DNA from: Symsagittifera roscoffensis
Lineage: Eukaryota > Xenacoelomorpha > Acoela > Convolutidae
Direction: 5' to 3'
Assembly: GCF_963678635.1 (NCBI RefSeq)
Contig: NC_087070.1
Coordinates: forward strand, 32,790,695 to 32,854,694
Length of the DNA stretch: 64,000 nt
Shown here in pieces: positions 45,138 to 55,771 of this stretch (its first letter is position 1; the number at the start of each line of letters is the position of its first letter). Below the pieces are notes generated by a model. That model did no database searches. It saw nothing but the letters and a program-made list of their open reading frames with translations, and was not told the DNA's origin. The position numbers and the translations under genes are program-made.

Positions 45138-45562
45138 GGTGTCCTACAATTTAATGACATACAATTTAACATCGTACATTTTAAAACTTAGTCATTTCAC
45201 TACTAAACAATTTAAATCGACAACAATATAACTCCTATTTTCCAGTTTAACACAGTACATTTTAACACCTAGTCATTTCACTATTAAAATTAATGCTTTA
45301 TGAATTCCACCAATGTTAATCCTGCAATTAACACACGCACCATAATGAAAAACTTGGTTTATCTTAGTTATACATGCTAAAAGGAGGCTTCCCAATTTAC
45401 TTAAGACTCTTATCTACAGGTTTGTAATTTATTTTCAATTAGACTTTTCGCTAAACCTTTATGATTACTAAAAAAGCTGCTTGTGCTAATTCAAAACAAT
45501 TTGCCGTAAAAATTCTGACAAAAATTAAATTCTGACAGGCACTTTATACTTTACTCCGCGTC

Positions 45563-45803
45563 CAGACAATTCGGCCACAGACAAATCAGCCAATTTGAAA
45601 TTCAGACAATTCAGCCAAAATTATGCAGACAATTCAGCCGGCGACCTTAAACCGAGAAATAACTCCAATTCCAATTTTTTTGTCTTCCGAATCTAGGGTT
45701 TTGTAAAACTGGCTGAATTGTCTCAGGAAGATTTGTCTGTATATTTCTGGCTGAATTGTCTGAATTTCAAATTGGCTGAATTGTCTTTGGCCGAATTGTC
45801 TGT
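45563..45803. repeat. inverted repeat of AGACAATTCAGCC motifs, copy 1
   Basis: Two arms of about 80 bp, each built of three or four variants of AGACAATTCAGCCA, face each other across about 70 bp. The right arm forms the start of the 126-codon open frame. It may be a smaller nested element. Confidence 0.85.
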
Positions 45804-45852
45804 GCGCCACTTTACTCAAGTGATAAACAAACGCAAACACAATAAACACATT

Positions 45853-46174
45853 ATGATTGAGTCTTCTTTCGAGTTCACAGTTTCATCTAAAAACAAGCCA
45901 ATTCCTATAGCGTCCGGCCATGAATTTTATTTCAAGCGAAAAAATAAGTTTACTGAAAACTGGATTTGCTCAAAATATCAAACACATAAATGTCGAGCAA
46001 CTGCAATTACTGAAAATAACGAATTAATCGAGACGAGTTGCCAGTGCGGTTTTGCCAATTACCAACAATTTGGCTACTCAGTTTGCTCTCCAAAGTAAAG
46101 ACAAACTGATCCGAACGGCTGCTCGCACTCGTAAGCAGCTAGATGTAAATATGCCGCCCATCCCCGTGGGGTAG
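45853..46174 (+). pseudogene. FLYWCH-type zinc finger, copy 1
   Basis: From ATG at 45,853: FEFTVSSKNKPIPIASGHEF, then FYFKRKNKF and WICSKYQTHKCRATAIT, the F/L-Y-W-C-C core of a FLYWCH finger that binds DNA in MULE-derived proteins. The expected His pair is replaced by CQCG, and a one-base shift near 46,091 moves the family's K-x-K-L-I-R-T-A-A-R-T-R region into the next frame, ending at TAG 46,172. The open frame extends upstream to 45,718, but that part is inverted-repeat DNA. Confidence 0.72.
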
Positions 46175-47147
46175 CCTGCAAAAAGAAGCTTCCGTACAAA
46201 AACTCAATTTTCTTGATGCATCGAGTAGCCATAAATTCACAAAAAAGAAAAACTATCGAGTTTTAAATGAAAGAGTACAAAACATAATGTCCGTTTACGA
46301 AGACAAAACTGATCTGTACTTTTTCAGAGCGTTATCTAGTTTGTGCTAAACCATTGAAAATTTTATTTCTTTTTTGTTTATTCTTTCGTAATATTAAAAT
46401 TCAAATTTTAATCCTACTGAAATTTATGTCCGCTTTTTTTGAAAAGACGTTTCCTTGCAGACTCCCGGAAACGTAACTAAACGCAAGAACATGACTCGTG
46501 CCTTAGCAATTTACTCCCAGGACAATCGCCCTTATTTTCGGGATGCTAGTTTGGGACTACGGGCTGGCAAACCCTTTAGCTTTGCGTTTATGTGCCAACA
46601 GTTCAAAAAAAGCTGACAAATCGATCAGGTCATAAGTTTAAGTTCGAGAATGATTCTAAAAATAATGATTTTAAGGCTTTTGGCATTAGTTAAACCTTTT
46701 TTAAATTTCTATACCGGCTGAAAATGTCTAGAAAATCAGGCCATTTTAGTCATAGGACGTCTAATTATTTGCGGGCTTTTGAAGTTCATTGAACTATTGC
46801 TTGTTTTTGGTTCATTTTGGAAGGATTCATTGAAAATATTGGCAAAGCCATTTCATTTTGGTTTGAAACGGTTCATTGAAATCATTTGCAAGGTCATTTC
46901 TTTTCAAAGTTTACGCAAATTAAGTAGCGCAAATTTGTCTGGCTTTAAATGGCAAAAATTTCTCTCGTTTAATTCTTTGATGGTTACCGAAATCCCCTTT
47001 GAAGTAAGTTTTCTTTTCATTTTGGATTAAAACGGTGTTAAGTCATAGAAATAGTTTTAAAATGTAGCGATGTTTAATTGCTAAGACAACAAAAGTAGGG
47101 AGTGAAATTGTAGGGTGTTAAGTTGTTTAGAGTTAAAAGGGGGAACC
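46175..47147 (+). other. non-coding remainder of FLYWCH repeat copy 1
   Basis: A frame at 46,779-47,030 is made of short internal repeats of TTCATTTTGG and TTCATTGAAA and looks non-coding. No transposase catalytic motif is present. Confidence 0.5.
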
Positions 47148-47740
47148 GTTTTTGATATTTGATCTTTTCGAGCTAATAAGGTGAACTTGCTGTTCAGGCT
47201 TACAATAGCTTATATAAGCTTAAATTAAAGCCGTGAAAACTTATTGGAGCTGTTTTAATGGTGTAAAATTAGCGCCAAAACATTTCTGCGTATATTAGGA
47301 TTTTATTGGATTTGTTTTTCTTATCATTTTTCTTCAAAAACTGTTGTCCAGTTTGCCTATCTTCCTACGATTGTAGAATATGCCTAAGTATTTTGAGTTT
47401 TTGTTATCAAGGATTCGGCTCAGTTGTTGTTGGCTCAGTTGCTTCATCTATTCATTGATCTCATCGGGCGATATCCGGTAGTAATCATTTTTTGTTCTGG
47501 CCATTGAAAATGGGGACGAACTTTGTATTCGGCTGTGTTTTAGTTTTTTATTCCGACCATTTTTGGTTCCGATGGTTTTTTTCTTTTTGTTTTCCACGCA
47601 AAATGAGGTACCGCAAATAATCATTAGAATGGGTCGAGTAATAGATCATATTTAAGCCATTTCAGTCGTGATTCGAACAACGCTATAGTTTTTTGGAAAC
47701 AAATATCAGTGCTGAGAAAAACCGGTTTGAAGTTTTTGAG
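47148..47740. other. spacer between the two FLYWCH repeats
   Basis: About 600 bp of AT-rich sequence, no gene or known repeat seen. Confidence 0.5.
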
Positions 47741-48349
47741 GTGTCCTACAATTTAATGACATACAATTTAACATCGTACATTTTAAAACTTAGTCATTTC
47801 ACTGCTAAACAATTTAAATCGACAACAATATAACTCCTATTTTCCAGTTTAGCACAGTACATTTTAATACCTAGTCATTTCACTATTAAAATTAATGCTT
47901 TATGAATTCCACCAAAGTTAATCCTGCAATTAACACACGCACCATAATGAAAAACTTTGTTTATCTTAGTTATACATGCTAAAAGGAGGCTTCCTAATTT
48001 ACTTAAGACTCTTATCTACAGTTTTGTAATTTATTTTCAATTAGACTTTTCGCTAAACTTTTATGATTACTAAAAAAGCTGCTTGTGCTAATTCAAAACA
48101 ATTTGCCGTAAAAATTCTGACAAAAATTAAATTCTGACAGGCACTTTATACTTTACTCCGCGTCCAGACAATTCGGCCACAGACAATTCAGCCAATTTGA
48201 AATTAGAACAATTCAGCCAAAATTATGCAGACAATTCAGCCAAAGACAATTCAACCAATAATTGTGACCGCCGCAGTCGCGCCAACGTGTTGCGAGCTTG
48301 CCAACAGAGGGTAGGACTCTATACGAAATTTAGAACCGGTTATCGCCGC

Positions 48350-48384
48350 GAAGCGGCGACGCGCGCGTAGCGCGCCCACCGGCG
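48350..48384. repeat. two adjacent GC hairpins with 3-nt loops
   Basis: CGCCGC-GAA-GCGGCG and GCGCGC-GTA-GCGCGC lie back to back inside the extra segment of FLYWCH repeat copy 2. Confidence 0.85.
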
Positions 48385-48592
48385 ACCTTAAACCGAGAAA
48401 TAACTCCAATTCCACATTTTTTTCTTCCGAATCTAGGGTTTTGTAAAACTGGCTGAATTGTCTCAGGAAGATTTGTCTGTATATTTCTGGCTGAATTGTC
48501 TGAATTTCAAATTGGCTGAATTGTCTTTGGCCGAATTGTCTGTGCGCCACTTTACTCAAGTGATAAACAAACGCAAACACAATAAACACATT

Positions 48593-48914
48593 ATGATTGA
48601 GTCTTCTTTCGAGTTCACAGTTTCATCTAAAAACAAGCCAATTCTTATAGCGTCCGGCCATGAATTTTATTTCAAGCGAAAAAATAAGTTTAATGAAAAC
48701 TGGATTTGCTCAAAATATCAAACACATAAATGTCGAGCAACTGCCATTACTGAAAATAACGAATTAATCGAGACGAGTTGCCAGTGCGGTTTTGCCAATT
48801 ACCAACAATTTGGCTACTCAGTTTGCTCTCCAAAGTAAAGACAAACTGATCCGAACGGCTGCTCGCACTCGTAAGCAGCTAGATGTAAATATGCCGCCCA
48901 TCCCCGTGGGGTAG
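48593..48914 (+). pseudogene. FLYWCH-type zinc finger, copy 2
   Basis: Same protein as copy 1 with only a few changes (for example ILIAS for IPIAS and FNENW for FTENW) and the same frame shift and stop at 48,912. The shared lesion means both repeats descend from an already broken copy. Confidence 0.72.
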
Positions 48915-49888
48915 CCTGCAAAAAGAAGCTTCCGTACAAAAACTGAACTTTTTTGATGCATCGAGTGGCCATAAATTCCCAAAAAAGAAAAAGTATCGAG
49001 TTTTAAATGAAAGAGTACAAAACATAATGTCCGTTTACGAAGACAAAACTGATCTGTACTTTTTCAGAGCGTTATCTAGTTTGTGCTAAACCATTGTAAA
49101 TTTTATTTCATTTTTGTTTATTCTTTCGTATTATTAAAATTCTAATTTTAATCCTACTGAAATTTATGTCAGCTTTTTTTGAAAAGACGTTTCCTTGCAG
49201 ACTCCCGGAAACGTAACTAAACGCAAGAACATGACTCGTGCCTTAGCAATTTACTCCCAGGACAATCGCCCTTATTTTCGGGATGCTAGGTTGGGACTAC
49301 GGACTGGCAAACCCTTTAACTTTGCGTTTATGTGCCAACAGTTCAAAAAAAGCTGACAAATCGATCAGGTCATAAGTTTAAGTTCGAGAATGATTCTAAA
49401 AATAATGATTTTAAGGCTTTTGGCATTGGTTAAACCTTTTTAAAATTTCTATACGTGCTGAAAATGTCTAGAAAATCAGGCCATATTAGTCAAAGGACGT
49501 CTAATTATTTGCGGGCTTTTGAAGTTCATTGAACTATTGCTTGTTTTTGGTTCATTTTGGAATGATTCATTGAAAATATTGGCAAGGCCATTTCATTTTG
49601 GTTTGAAATGTTTCATTGAAATCATTTGCAAGGTCATTTCTATTCAAAACTTACGCGAATTAAGTAGCGCAAATTTGTCTGGCTTTAAATGGCAAAAATT
49701 TCTCTCGTTTAATTCTTTGATGGCTACCGAAATCCCCTTTGAAGTAAGTTTTCTTTTCATTTTGGATTAAAACGGTGTTAAGTCATAGAAATGCTTTTAA
49801 AATGTAGCAATGTTAATTTGCTTAGGCAACAAAATGTGGGGAGTGAAATTGTAGGGTGTTAAGTTGTTTAGAGTTAAAAAGGGGGGAA

Positions 49889-50455
49889 CCCTTTACTTTT
49901 TCTCGCGGACCTCAACCCGGGTTGAATTGGTGCATATACAAAACAGTCCCATGCAAAACAGTCCCATACAAAAGAGTCCAAAACATCAAAAAAAGGTTCT
50001 AAAAAACAGTCCCATACAAAACAGTTGAACCCTTTGTTGTACCCTAGATATACCCGTTATCATATTTACCCAAATTTCAACTTTTTTCGGAAAATTGGAA
50101 AAATGTTTGTGCCGCCGGAGATTCGATCCTTTGCTCTCTAGAGTTTGAGACTAACGCTTTAACCACTATACCATTAGTCCTTTGATTTTCATCCGAATTA
50201 TTGTTCCAAATTTGGCTCTTTGATCTTTAATTGCCCCTGTTTGAGTTTTCAAAGCGTAGATCAATTCTGTCGGCGCCAAAAGATCAAGGTCATGAAATTC
50301 AACTGGTTTTGGACTGTTTTGTATGGGACTGTTTTTTAGAACCTTTTTTTGATCTTTCGGAGTCTTTTGTATGGGACTGTTTTGTATGGGACTGTTTTGT
50401 ATATGCACCAATTCAACCCGGGTTGAGGTCCGCGAGATAAAGTAAAGACTTTGTA
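49889..50455. mobile_element. palindromic short element with tRNA-like core, complete copy
   Basis: About 560 bp with inverted arms. The left arm begins CTTTACTTTTTCTCGCGGAC and holds CAACCCGGGTTGAATTGG, GCATATAC and the 15-bp motifs; the right arm is its reverse complement ending at about 50,455. It abuts the end of FLYWCH repeat copy 2. No coding capacity; the 100-codon minus frame is an artefact of the 15-bp motif (QNSPI repeats). Confidence 0.8.
50111..50180 (-). other. tRNA-like sequence in the complete palindromic element
   Basis: Almost identical to 44,813-44,882: A-box-like TGGTATAGTGG and B-box-like GGATCGAATCTCC, with no acceptor pairing. Confidence 0.5.
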
Positions 50456-50585
50456 AGTCGCGCCGCATACCGTTTACGCGCCGCTTAAGTTCTTCCTGAA
50501 GTCGCGCCGTCAGTCTTTTTTTTAAGTCGCGCAGTCAGTCTTTCTTAAGTCGCGATTTAAGAAAAGACTTAAGCGGCGCGACAAA
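50440..50585. repeat. inverted/tandem repeat of AAGTCGCGCC motifs
   Basis: GTCGCGCC- and CAGTCTTT-containing pieces repeat two or three times, and GCGCCGCTTAAG at the left faces CTTAAGCGGCGC at the right, so the stretch can fold into a long hairpin. It lies just past the 3' end of the fucosyltransferase gene. Confidence 0.75.
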
Positions 50586-50760
50586 AGATAAGAAGAAGAA
50601 ATTTAGAACTCTTCAGGCAGATCTTAAAACACTTACAACACGGTATTGAAGTTTGGACAAGATGAAATTATAATTCATAAGAAGTTCAAGATAGTAAATG
50701 ATTTTTCATGAAAATAATCGAAAAAAGTGTTTGGTTATTTTCACTGCGTGATTGACAAAA

Positions 50761-51962
50761 TCAGATGCAGGTTTGATGTTTGGAAAACTCGGTTGCCAGA
50801 TTTGCAATACTTTTCGAGTTAGTTTGCCTAAAGCTGATTTCTTTCGATTCCAAAACCTTTTTACATACTTGACAGCGAATTCTGAAATCATTTATCGAAT
50901 CTTTAAACCTCCCAAGAACTTCGAACCTTCGCCGCCATTGGAAATACTCAAAATAAGCTGTTTCATTTTGAAGAAGAAATTTTAAATATGAAGCCAGCTG
51001 CGCCGGATCTTTATAATCTGAAATATGAATAAATGACCCAGGCAGCTTTTTTTGGTAGCTATCCCTCCAACCATTGACAATGGGAATTGCGTAACTCTCT
51101 AAAGCGTTACTGAACTTCTCGGTTATGTAATCGGTACAGTTCGAATTCTCAAATGCAAAATAAAACTTGCATTTTGTGATTGTTTCAACTGCATTTGGCA
51201 ACTTTTTTTGCAGTCGACCATGGTCGATGACTTTGCTTCTGTTAACTTTTGACATGCAATTGTTGACTGCGGAGCCCCACATATTAACTGGTTGGAAAAG
51301 GTTGTTGATTATGACAGTACCCCATTGGAATCGGTCATTATAAGCATGGCACTGTGACACGATCCAACAGAAGGATTTATCTTTTTTGAGCTCTCTATAC
51401 CTTTCGATTATTTTTGACATCTCCAATTCCTTTTTGCGCTCTTGTATATAAAAATATGCGTCAGGAAATGTAGCTTTGGGTGATAACTCAATAGTCCAGT
51501 TGAATAAATTGGCAAAAGGCGATTGCAGGTTAAAATCGAGCCCACTTTTGGTCGACTCTTTTCCTTGAGCGATCCAGATTTGTTTTGGATCTCGCGTGGG
51601 TCGATCTGTTCCCAGCTGTTTCCGGAATCGAGCCAGACCTGGTTTGCCGGAAACCAAAATGGCGTCATAAATCAAATAGTTGCTGACATTTTTATAACCA
51701 TCTCTTGTCAAAAAACAGTCAAAATCCAAGTTACAAATCTTGGAAATATTAACCTTTGATGTCATTTTGGAATACTCGAAATCAAGAATTTGTACCGAAC
51801 TCCTATTGATGCCATGGTTGCGAGTGAACCCGAATCTGATTTTTCCTAGCCGAGGTTTGATCGATAGAACAAAGGCTGGCTTCAACCTAAAATAGGCAAT
51901 ATTTTATGTAGCTATCGGTTTTGCACAAATCCTTATACAAACCTGAACGAATATCGAGTCAT
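50761..51962 (-). CDS. alpha-1,3-fucosyltransferase (family GT10)
   Basis: Transfers fucose from GDP-fucose to GlcNAc-containing glycans in the Golgi. The main exon (51,886 down to 50,761) encodes about 370 residues. The acceptor-side region holds FNWTIELSPKA. The donor-binding signature CKFYFAFENSNCTDYITEKF (about residues 239-258) is diagnostic, followed by AIPIVNGW, PGSFIHISDY, YFEYFQWRR and a C-terminal C-x-x-C (RCQVCKK). The main exon has no ATG of its own. A 56-bp intron (51,887-51,942; donor AG/GTTTGTATAAG, acceptor TTTTAG) joins it in frame to ATG-TCTRYSF-type sequence at 51,962. The same frame is open for about 42 codons further upstream and encodes a hydrophobic stretch (INYFVSLSSVFYAAF) suited to a type II signal anchor. 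The true start is therefore probably in an upstream exon near 52.1 kb. It is intact and probably functional. Confidence 0.9.
51887..51942 (-). other. 56-bp intron of the fucosyltransferase gene
   Basis: GT donor after TTCAG and AG acceptor after CTATTTT; removal keeps the frame (AG/G = Arg). Very short introns suggest a compact-gene lineage. Confidence 0.6.
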
Positions 51963-52089
51963 GTCTAATTGCCAATAAATCGGACAGAAAGCAGCATAGA
52001 AGACAGATGACAGGGACACAAAATAATTGATTTTGGTGGACAAATTAAAAAAAAGTTGGAACTCAAGGAGAGCACCCACCAAAAACTAA

Positions 52090-52679
52090 GTTTTCTGTTC
52101 TCGACCTTCTAAAAAATCAGAACCGTTTTTTGACTTACTTTCGAGCTTTTTTGGCATGAAAAGTTTAGATGAAAAAGTATTTTTCAGATTGTTTCAGATG
52201 GCTAATTGAATAGTTATATTTCTACTGGTGTGTGAAACAATATTATACCCGGTTTTATCTTTCCAACTTACCAATGGCATTAGCTTATATTACAAGGCCG
52301 CAGTCAAAACTGGATTCCATGGATGACGTGGATTTTCTTCCCTTTATCCAAAGCTCGCCGCGGAACCTATCACAACCTGATTCAACGAAAAGAATACTTC
52401 TATCTTGTAATATCATTGCCAAAGTGAGCAACATAATCGGTATTTTGAAGGCGACAGAGACTACAATACCCACAATCTAATTTTAGAGCTGGAACTAACA
52501 AAAGTGAAGAGAATTGAGCCGCATCGAAAAAATAGAGCGACACCAAACTAGGAGTCGAAGAAACAGTGCGAGCTATTCGTTTAGTAAACAATCTCAGTGG
52601 AAAAATAAATAAATGAGAGTTTTGAAGGATGACAAAGAAACCACAAGATTAAAAACCAGTTTCGAAGAATCAGTGGGAA
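52090..52679. other. no supported gene
   Basis: Two short frames (52,232-52,480 plus; 52,285-52,473 minus) overlap and have no recognisable content. The fucosyltransferase 5' end may extend into the left part. Confidence 0.4.
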
Positions 52680-53190
52680 AAATATGCATTAAAACAAGAC
52701 ATGTTATTAGGGAACATTTTTTTCACGTGTTCCCATTTTTGGTAACTCTTTACCAAAAAATACATTCGATAATTTTAGCATCACATTCATTGATAGAATT
52801 GGTTTATTTCATAAGAATCTATCTTGGTTGACACATTGTGACAGTTGGTTAAACTCAACTGATAATAAAGAGACATAAAAAATAAAGAATCGCTTTTGAA
52901 CCAAATTATTACGTTTTAACAGATCAGGTAAGAAATTTATGTATTCTTTTTGGGCTTCAACTTGGATGATTTCTCAGATCCTATAGAAGATGTGTAAGGG
53001 AGATCCAAAAATTTGAAGCACGTAAAAGTTAGTTAAAGTTTTGCAAATACCACGGATTTTTAAAACATAAAAGAGGATCGTTGCTCATACTTTAAACCTT
53101 GAAGTTTCGAAAATTTTGAACCTTTTCAACTTTGTTTGTAAAATTATTCCCTGTGGGGATCAAAGATATGACAAAATTGGTGGAACGCCT
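52680..53190. repeat. dispersed repeat R, second copy
   Basis: Shares AAAACAAGACATGTTA, TTTAGCATCACATTCATTGAT, ACAGATCAGGTAAG and GAGGATCGTTGCTCAT with 16,400-16,490 and 17,880-18,250, in the same order. Confidence 0.7.
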
Positions 53191-53554
53191 GGTGTACTAT
53201 GTAAAATCAAAAATATTTGTTATCTCGTCTGCTATTTTTAAACCATCTCCATAAGCCGCATTAAAAAAATTAAATGAAACGTTTGCAGCTCAAAACAATT
53301 TTCAATTGGTTTTTCTTTAGTCAAAAACAATTTTCACCGGTCACACAATGCCAGATTAAAAATCTAATAAACGGAATCATTCAGATCAAATACAGTCGAC
53401 AATGTATCAAAAAAAAGGTTGGAAATGGACGGTACAGAGCACATGAGAACAATAGCAAGTAACGAGAACACAAAAACAACCAAATAATCAAAAATCAACG
53501 CAAAAATTAAATGGGTTAAAATTTGCTGCACAACCCATTTGTTTATTTGTCTAT

Positions 53555-53950
53555 ATTTTTTGTTTTTAAAACCATTAGTTTTGTGAAAATTGCAAAACAT
53601 GTTGTTTTGCTTTGTCTTCGTCGATTATCTTCAAAATTTGTTATGAACACTTTTCCGAGATTTATATTAGTGATAAATTAGCTAAATTTAGTTGGTATTA
53701 AAACTTGTTATCAGTTGAACAATTATACATAAAAACAAGATATGTCACTAGGGATAGAAATTAATTTTTTTCACTTGTTTCCATTTTTGGTAACTTTTAC
53801 CAAAAATTACGTTCGATATTTATAGCATCACATTTCTGGATCGGATTCACAAATTTTATGAGAATTTATTTTGCTTGACACTTTGTCACATGTGGTGAAA
53901 CTCAACTGATAAGTTTCGTAAAAACAGTTTCAATTTCGATGACTTCTCAA
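53555..53950. repeat. dispersed repeat R, third copy
   Basis: Shares ATTAGTTTTG, TTGCAAAACATGTTG, AATTTAGTTGGTATT and TATAGCATCACATTTCTGGATCGG with 16,220-16,490. Confidence 0.7.
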
Positions 53951-54339
53951 ATCATCAAATCCTTCCTCCTTTTCTAAGAAGATCTGTCGGTATTGGATCT
54001 CTGTAGTATATCGTTGGTTTCCAGTATTTTGTAGATCGTTTGGTTTCGTCTGACTCAGATCGTTTCAGACTGATCGTCTGGACTTAATGAAGGTTGTTCT
54101 TCGTTTCCATGCTGCAGTGAAATTTCATCATCTACAGTGTCACTCATTCCATCTGTGGTATTGGTCTTTTGACGGTAAATCGCAATCTAGTTGTCGCTTT
54201 CAAGAACAGTCCGTTCTGATTGATTGCGTTGGATCCAAGATGGATTGGTTCCACGTTGATTCATGAAAGTTGTAGGCTGTGCATTTGTGTCCTCAATTCA
54301 CAATGTCCTTTCGCATGAAGATTTTTTTTTTCAAATGCG

Positions 54340-54845
54340 TTAAACTTTATGATGGTAGGTTGCATGATTTTTCGTCCAAGAAGAAGTCCTGCTGGTGTCT
54401 TTTCTTTTCAGTTTGGTTTTTTTCTATGCGCTATTGGTACTCGATGGAGAAACGCAAGAAATGACAAATATATTTTTTACCTGAGCCTTCATGGCGTGTT
54501 TAACCGTCTGGACTGCTCTTTTTGGTCTTGCTCTTGGTTGGTAGACTGGTGAATCCTTTTTGTAAAATCCCTAAGACTTGCACCATGTTTTGAAGTTTTT
54601 GATCACAAATTCAGGTCCGATGTCAGAGACCAGTTTTTTTGACAGTTAGAGTAGTTTTGTCATTGGTTGCGAATGCTTCGATCCAGCCACTTCCTGCATC
54701 AACAACAACTAGTATGTTTCCTTGCCCTTTGATGTCGGCCGGGCCATTCAGATTCATTCCCATACGTCTGCTTCTGGCCACTTGCAAACTATTTGTCCAA
54801 GCGAAGGTGTGTTCTTTCGATAGATATCGTATCTTCATCTTCTAG
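54340..54845 (-). pseudogene. integrase core of the second gypsy element
   Basis: The 71-codon frame 54,623-54,838 reads MGMNLNGPADIKGQG, then ILVVVDAGSGWIEAF, the first catalytic Asp region. After a small shift, SDIGPEFVIKNF supplies the second Asp. The expected Glu region is altered (ARPKRAVQTVKHAM). Several stops are present. Confidence 0.8.
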
Positions 54846-55189
54846 TTCTTGGGACATGACAGGCCACCATTAAACCATTCTCAGAGTCCTTTCTGTTGCC
54901 TGAATTCCTGAATGCGTCTTGTGGGCATTGCCCATAACTTGACTTCTAAATATTGGCGGTATTAAAGTTACAACGCCCCTGTAGATGAAGCCGTCTCAAA
55001 ATGTCAATGTTTCAGCTTCCTTCTTTAAGTGTGACTCAGGTTCTGAAATTCTCTCAAATCAGCGCTCGAAGACATCTTGAAAAATTCGATTTGATTGAAT
55101 GTCACTTTTGATGCCGTTTAGTTTGGTTTTCTGCAATTCTGAAGTTTCCGCTGAAGTTTGATGTAAGTTCTTTTCTTTTGGTGTCTCTT

Positions 55190-55690
55190 CGTTGAAACGA
55201 AGTCTGCTCAGAGCGTCCACTTATGTGACTTGCTCTACCGGCACAAACTTCAACTTAGAGTCGAATCCCATCAACGTAAAATCCATCTGGTTTTTCTCGC
55301 TGATGCTGTTTTCGATATCTCTTCGTCTGGCAAGGTACTGCAAGGGCTTTCGATCTAATTGTAGCGGAACTCACGCCATAGTAAGAACTGCTGCCGCCGA
55401 GTGAACACATACACGATTGTCAAAGCTTCTCGTTGTGTGCTGCACTAGTTGGGCTCAGCCGATGATAGCTTCCTTAAAACGTAGACCACTGGATGTCCTT
55501 TTTGTTGGAGAATCCTCCAGTTGCTTGCTGTGAAGTATCGGTGGCCACATTCACGTCTCTGTCCAGAGAGTAGGGTTCTTCAATTAGTTCTAAGCAGAAT
55601 TCTTTTTGATACTCTGAAAGAACTTGTTGCGTTGGTCCATCCAAAAGAAGTCTTGACTTGGTGGCAAAGTTTAGAATCATTTGTCCGTAG
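55190..55690 (-). pseudogene. RNase H and connector of the second gypsy element
   Basis: Frame 55,474-55,680 carries LLLDGPTQQVLSEYQKEF, then VATDTSQQATGGF, the first RNase H Asp in the TDxS context. Further left, DRKPLQYLARR-like and VTYVDALSRL-like pieces in shifted frames mark the later RNase H motifs. It occurs once, after the last tandem unit. Confidence 0.75.
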
Positions 55691-55771
55691 AAGTTTGCCA
55701 GTCCCTAAAATGATTGAAGTTTTCTGTGGTTTGCAGGTATCTTGGTACTACGAACCTTTTCAACAAGCCCA

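Larger units (their letters stand above)
45139..47147 (+). mobile_element. FLYWCH-bearing Mutator-like repeat, copy 1 (2.0 kb)
   Basis: Starts GGTGTCCTACAATTTAATG and ends GTTAAAAGGGGGAACC. It matches 47,741-49,890 along its length. The ends are imperfect terminal inverted repeats of about 90 bp sharing CCTACAATTT and TACATTTTAAAACT. It carries a FLYWCH-type finger but no transposase, so it is non-autonomous or degenerate. Confidence 0.75.
47741..49890 (+). mobile_element. FLYWCH-bearing Mutator-like repeat, copy 2 (2.15 kb)
   Basis: Direct-orientation copy of 45,139-47,147. It holds about 140 bp more, inside the loop of the AGACAATTCAGCC inverted repeat, with two GC-rich hairpins. Otherwise it differs by scattered substitutions. 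Confidence 0.75.

Noticed and set aside
44813..50180. Functional tRNA genes (Leu-CAA-like)
   Set aside because: A- and B-box-like blocks and an anticodon-like loop are present, but the acceptor and parts of the anticodon and T stems do not pair, and both copies sit inside a repeat.
43502..50468. Proteins with QNSPI repeats
   Set aside because: They come from the 15-bp DNA motif, occur on either strand depending on the copy, and have no other protein features.
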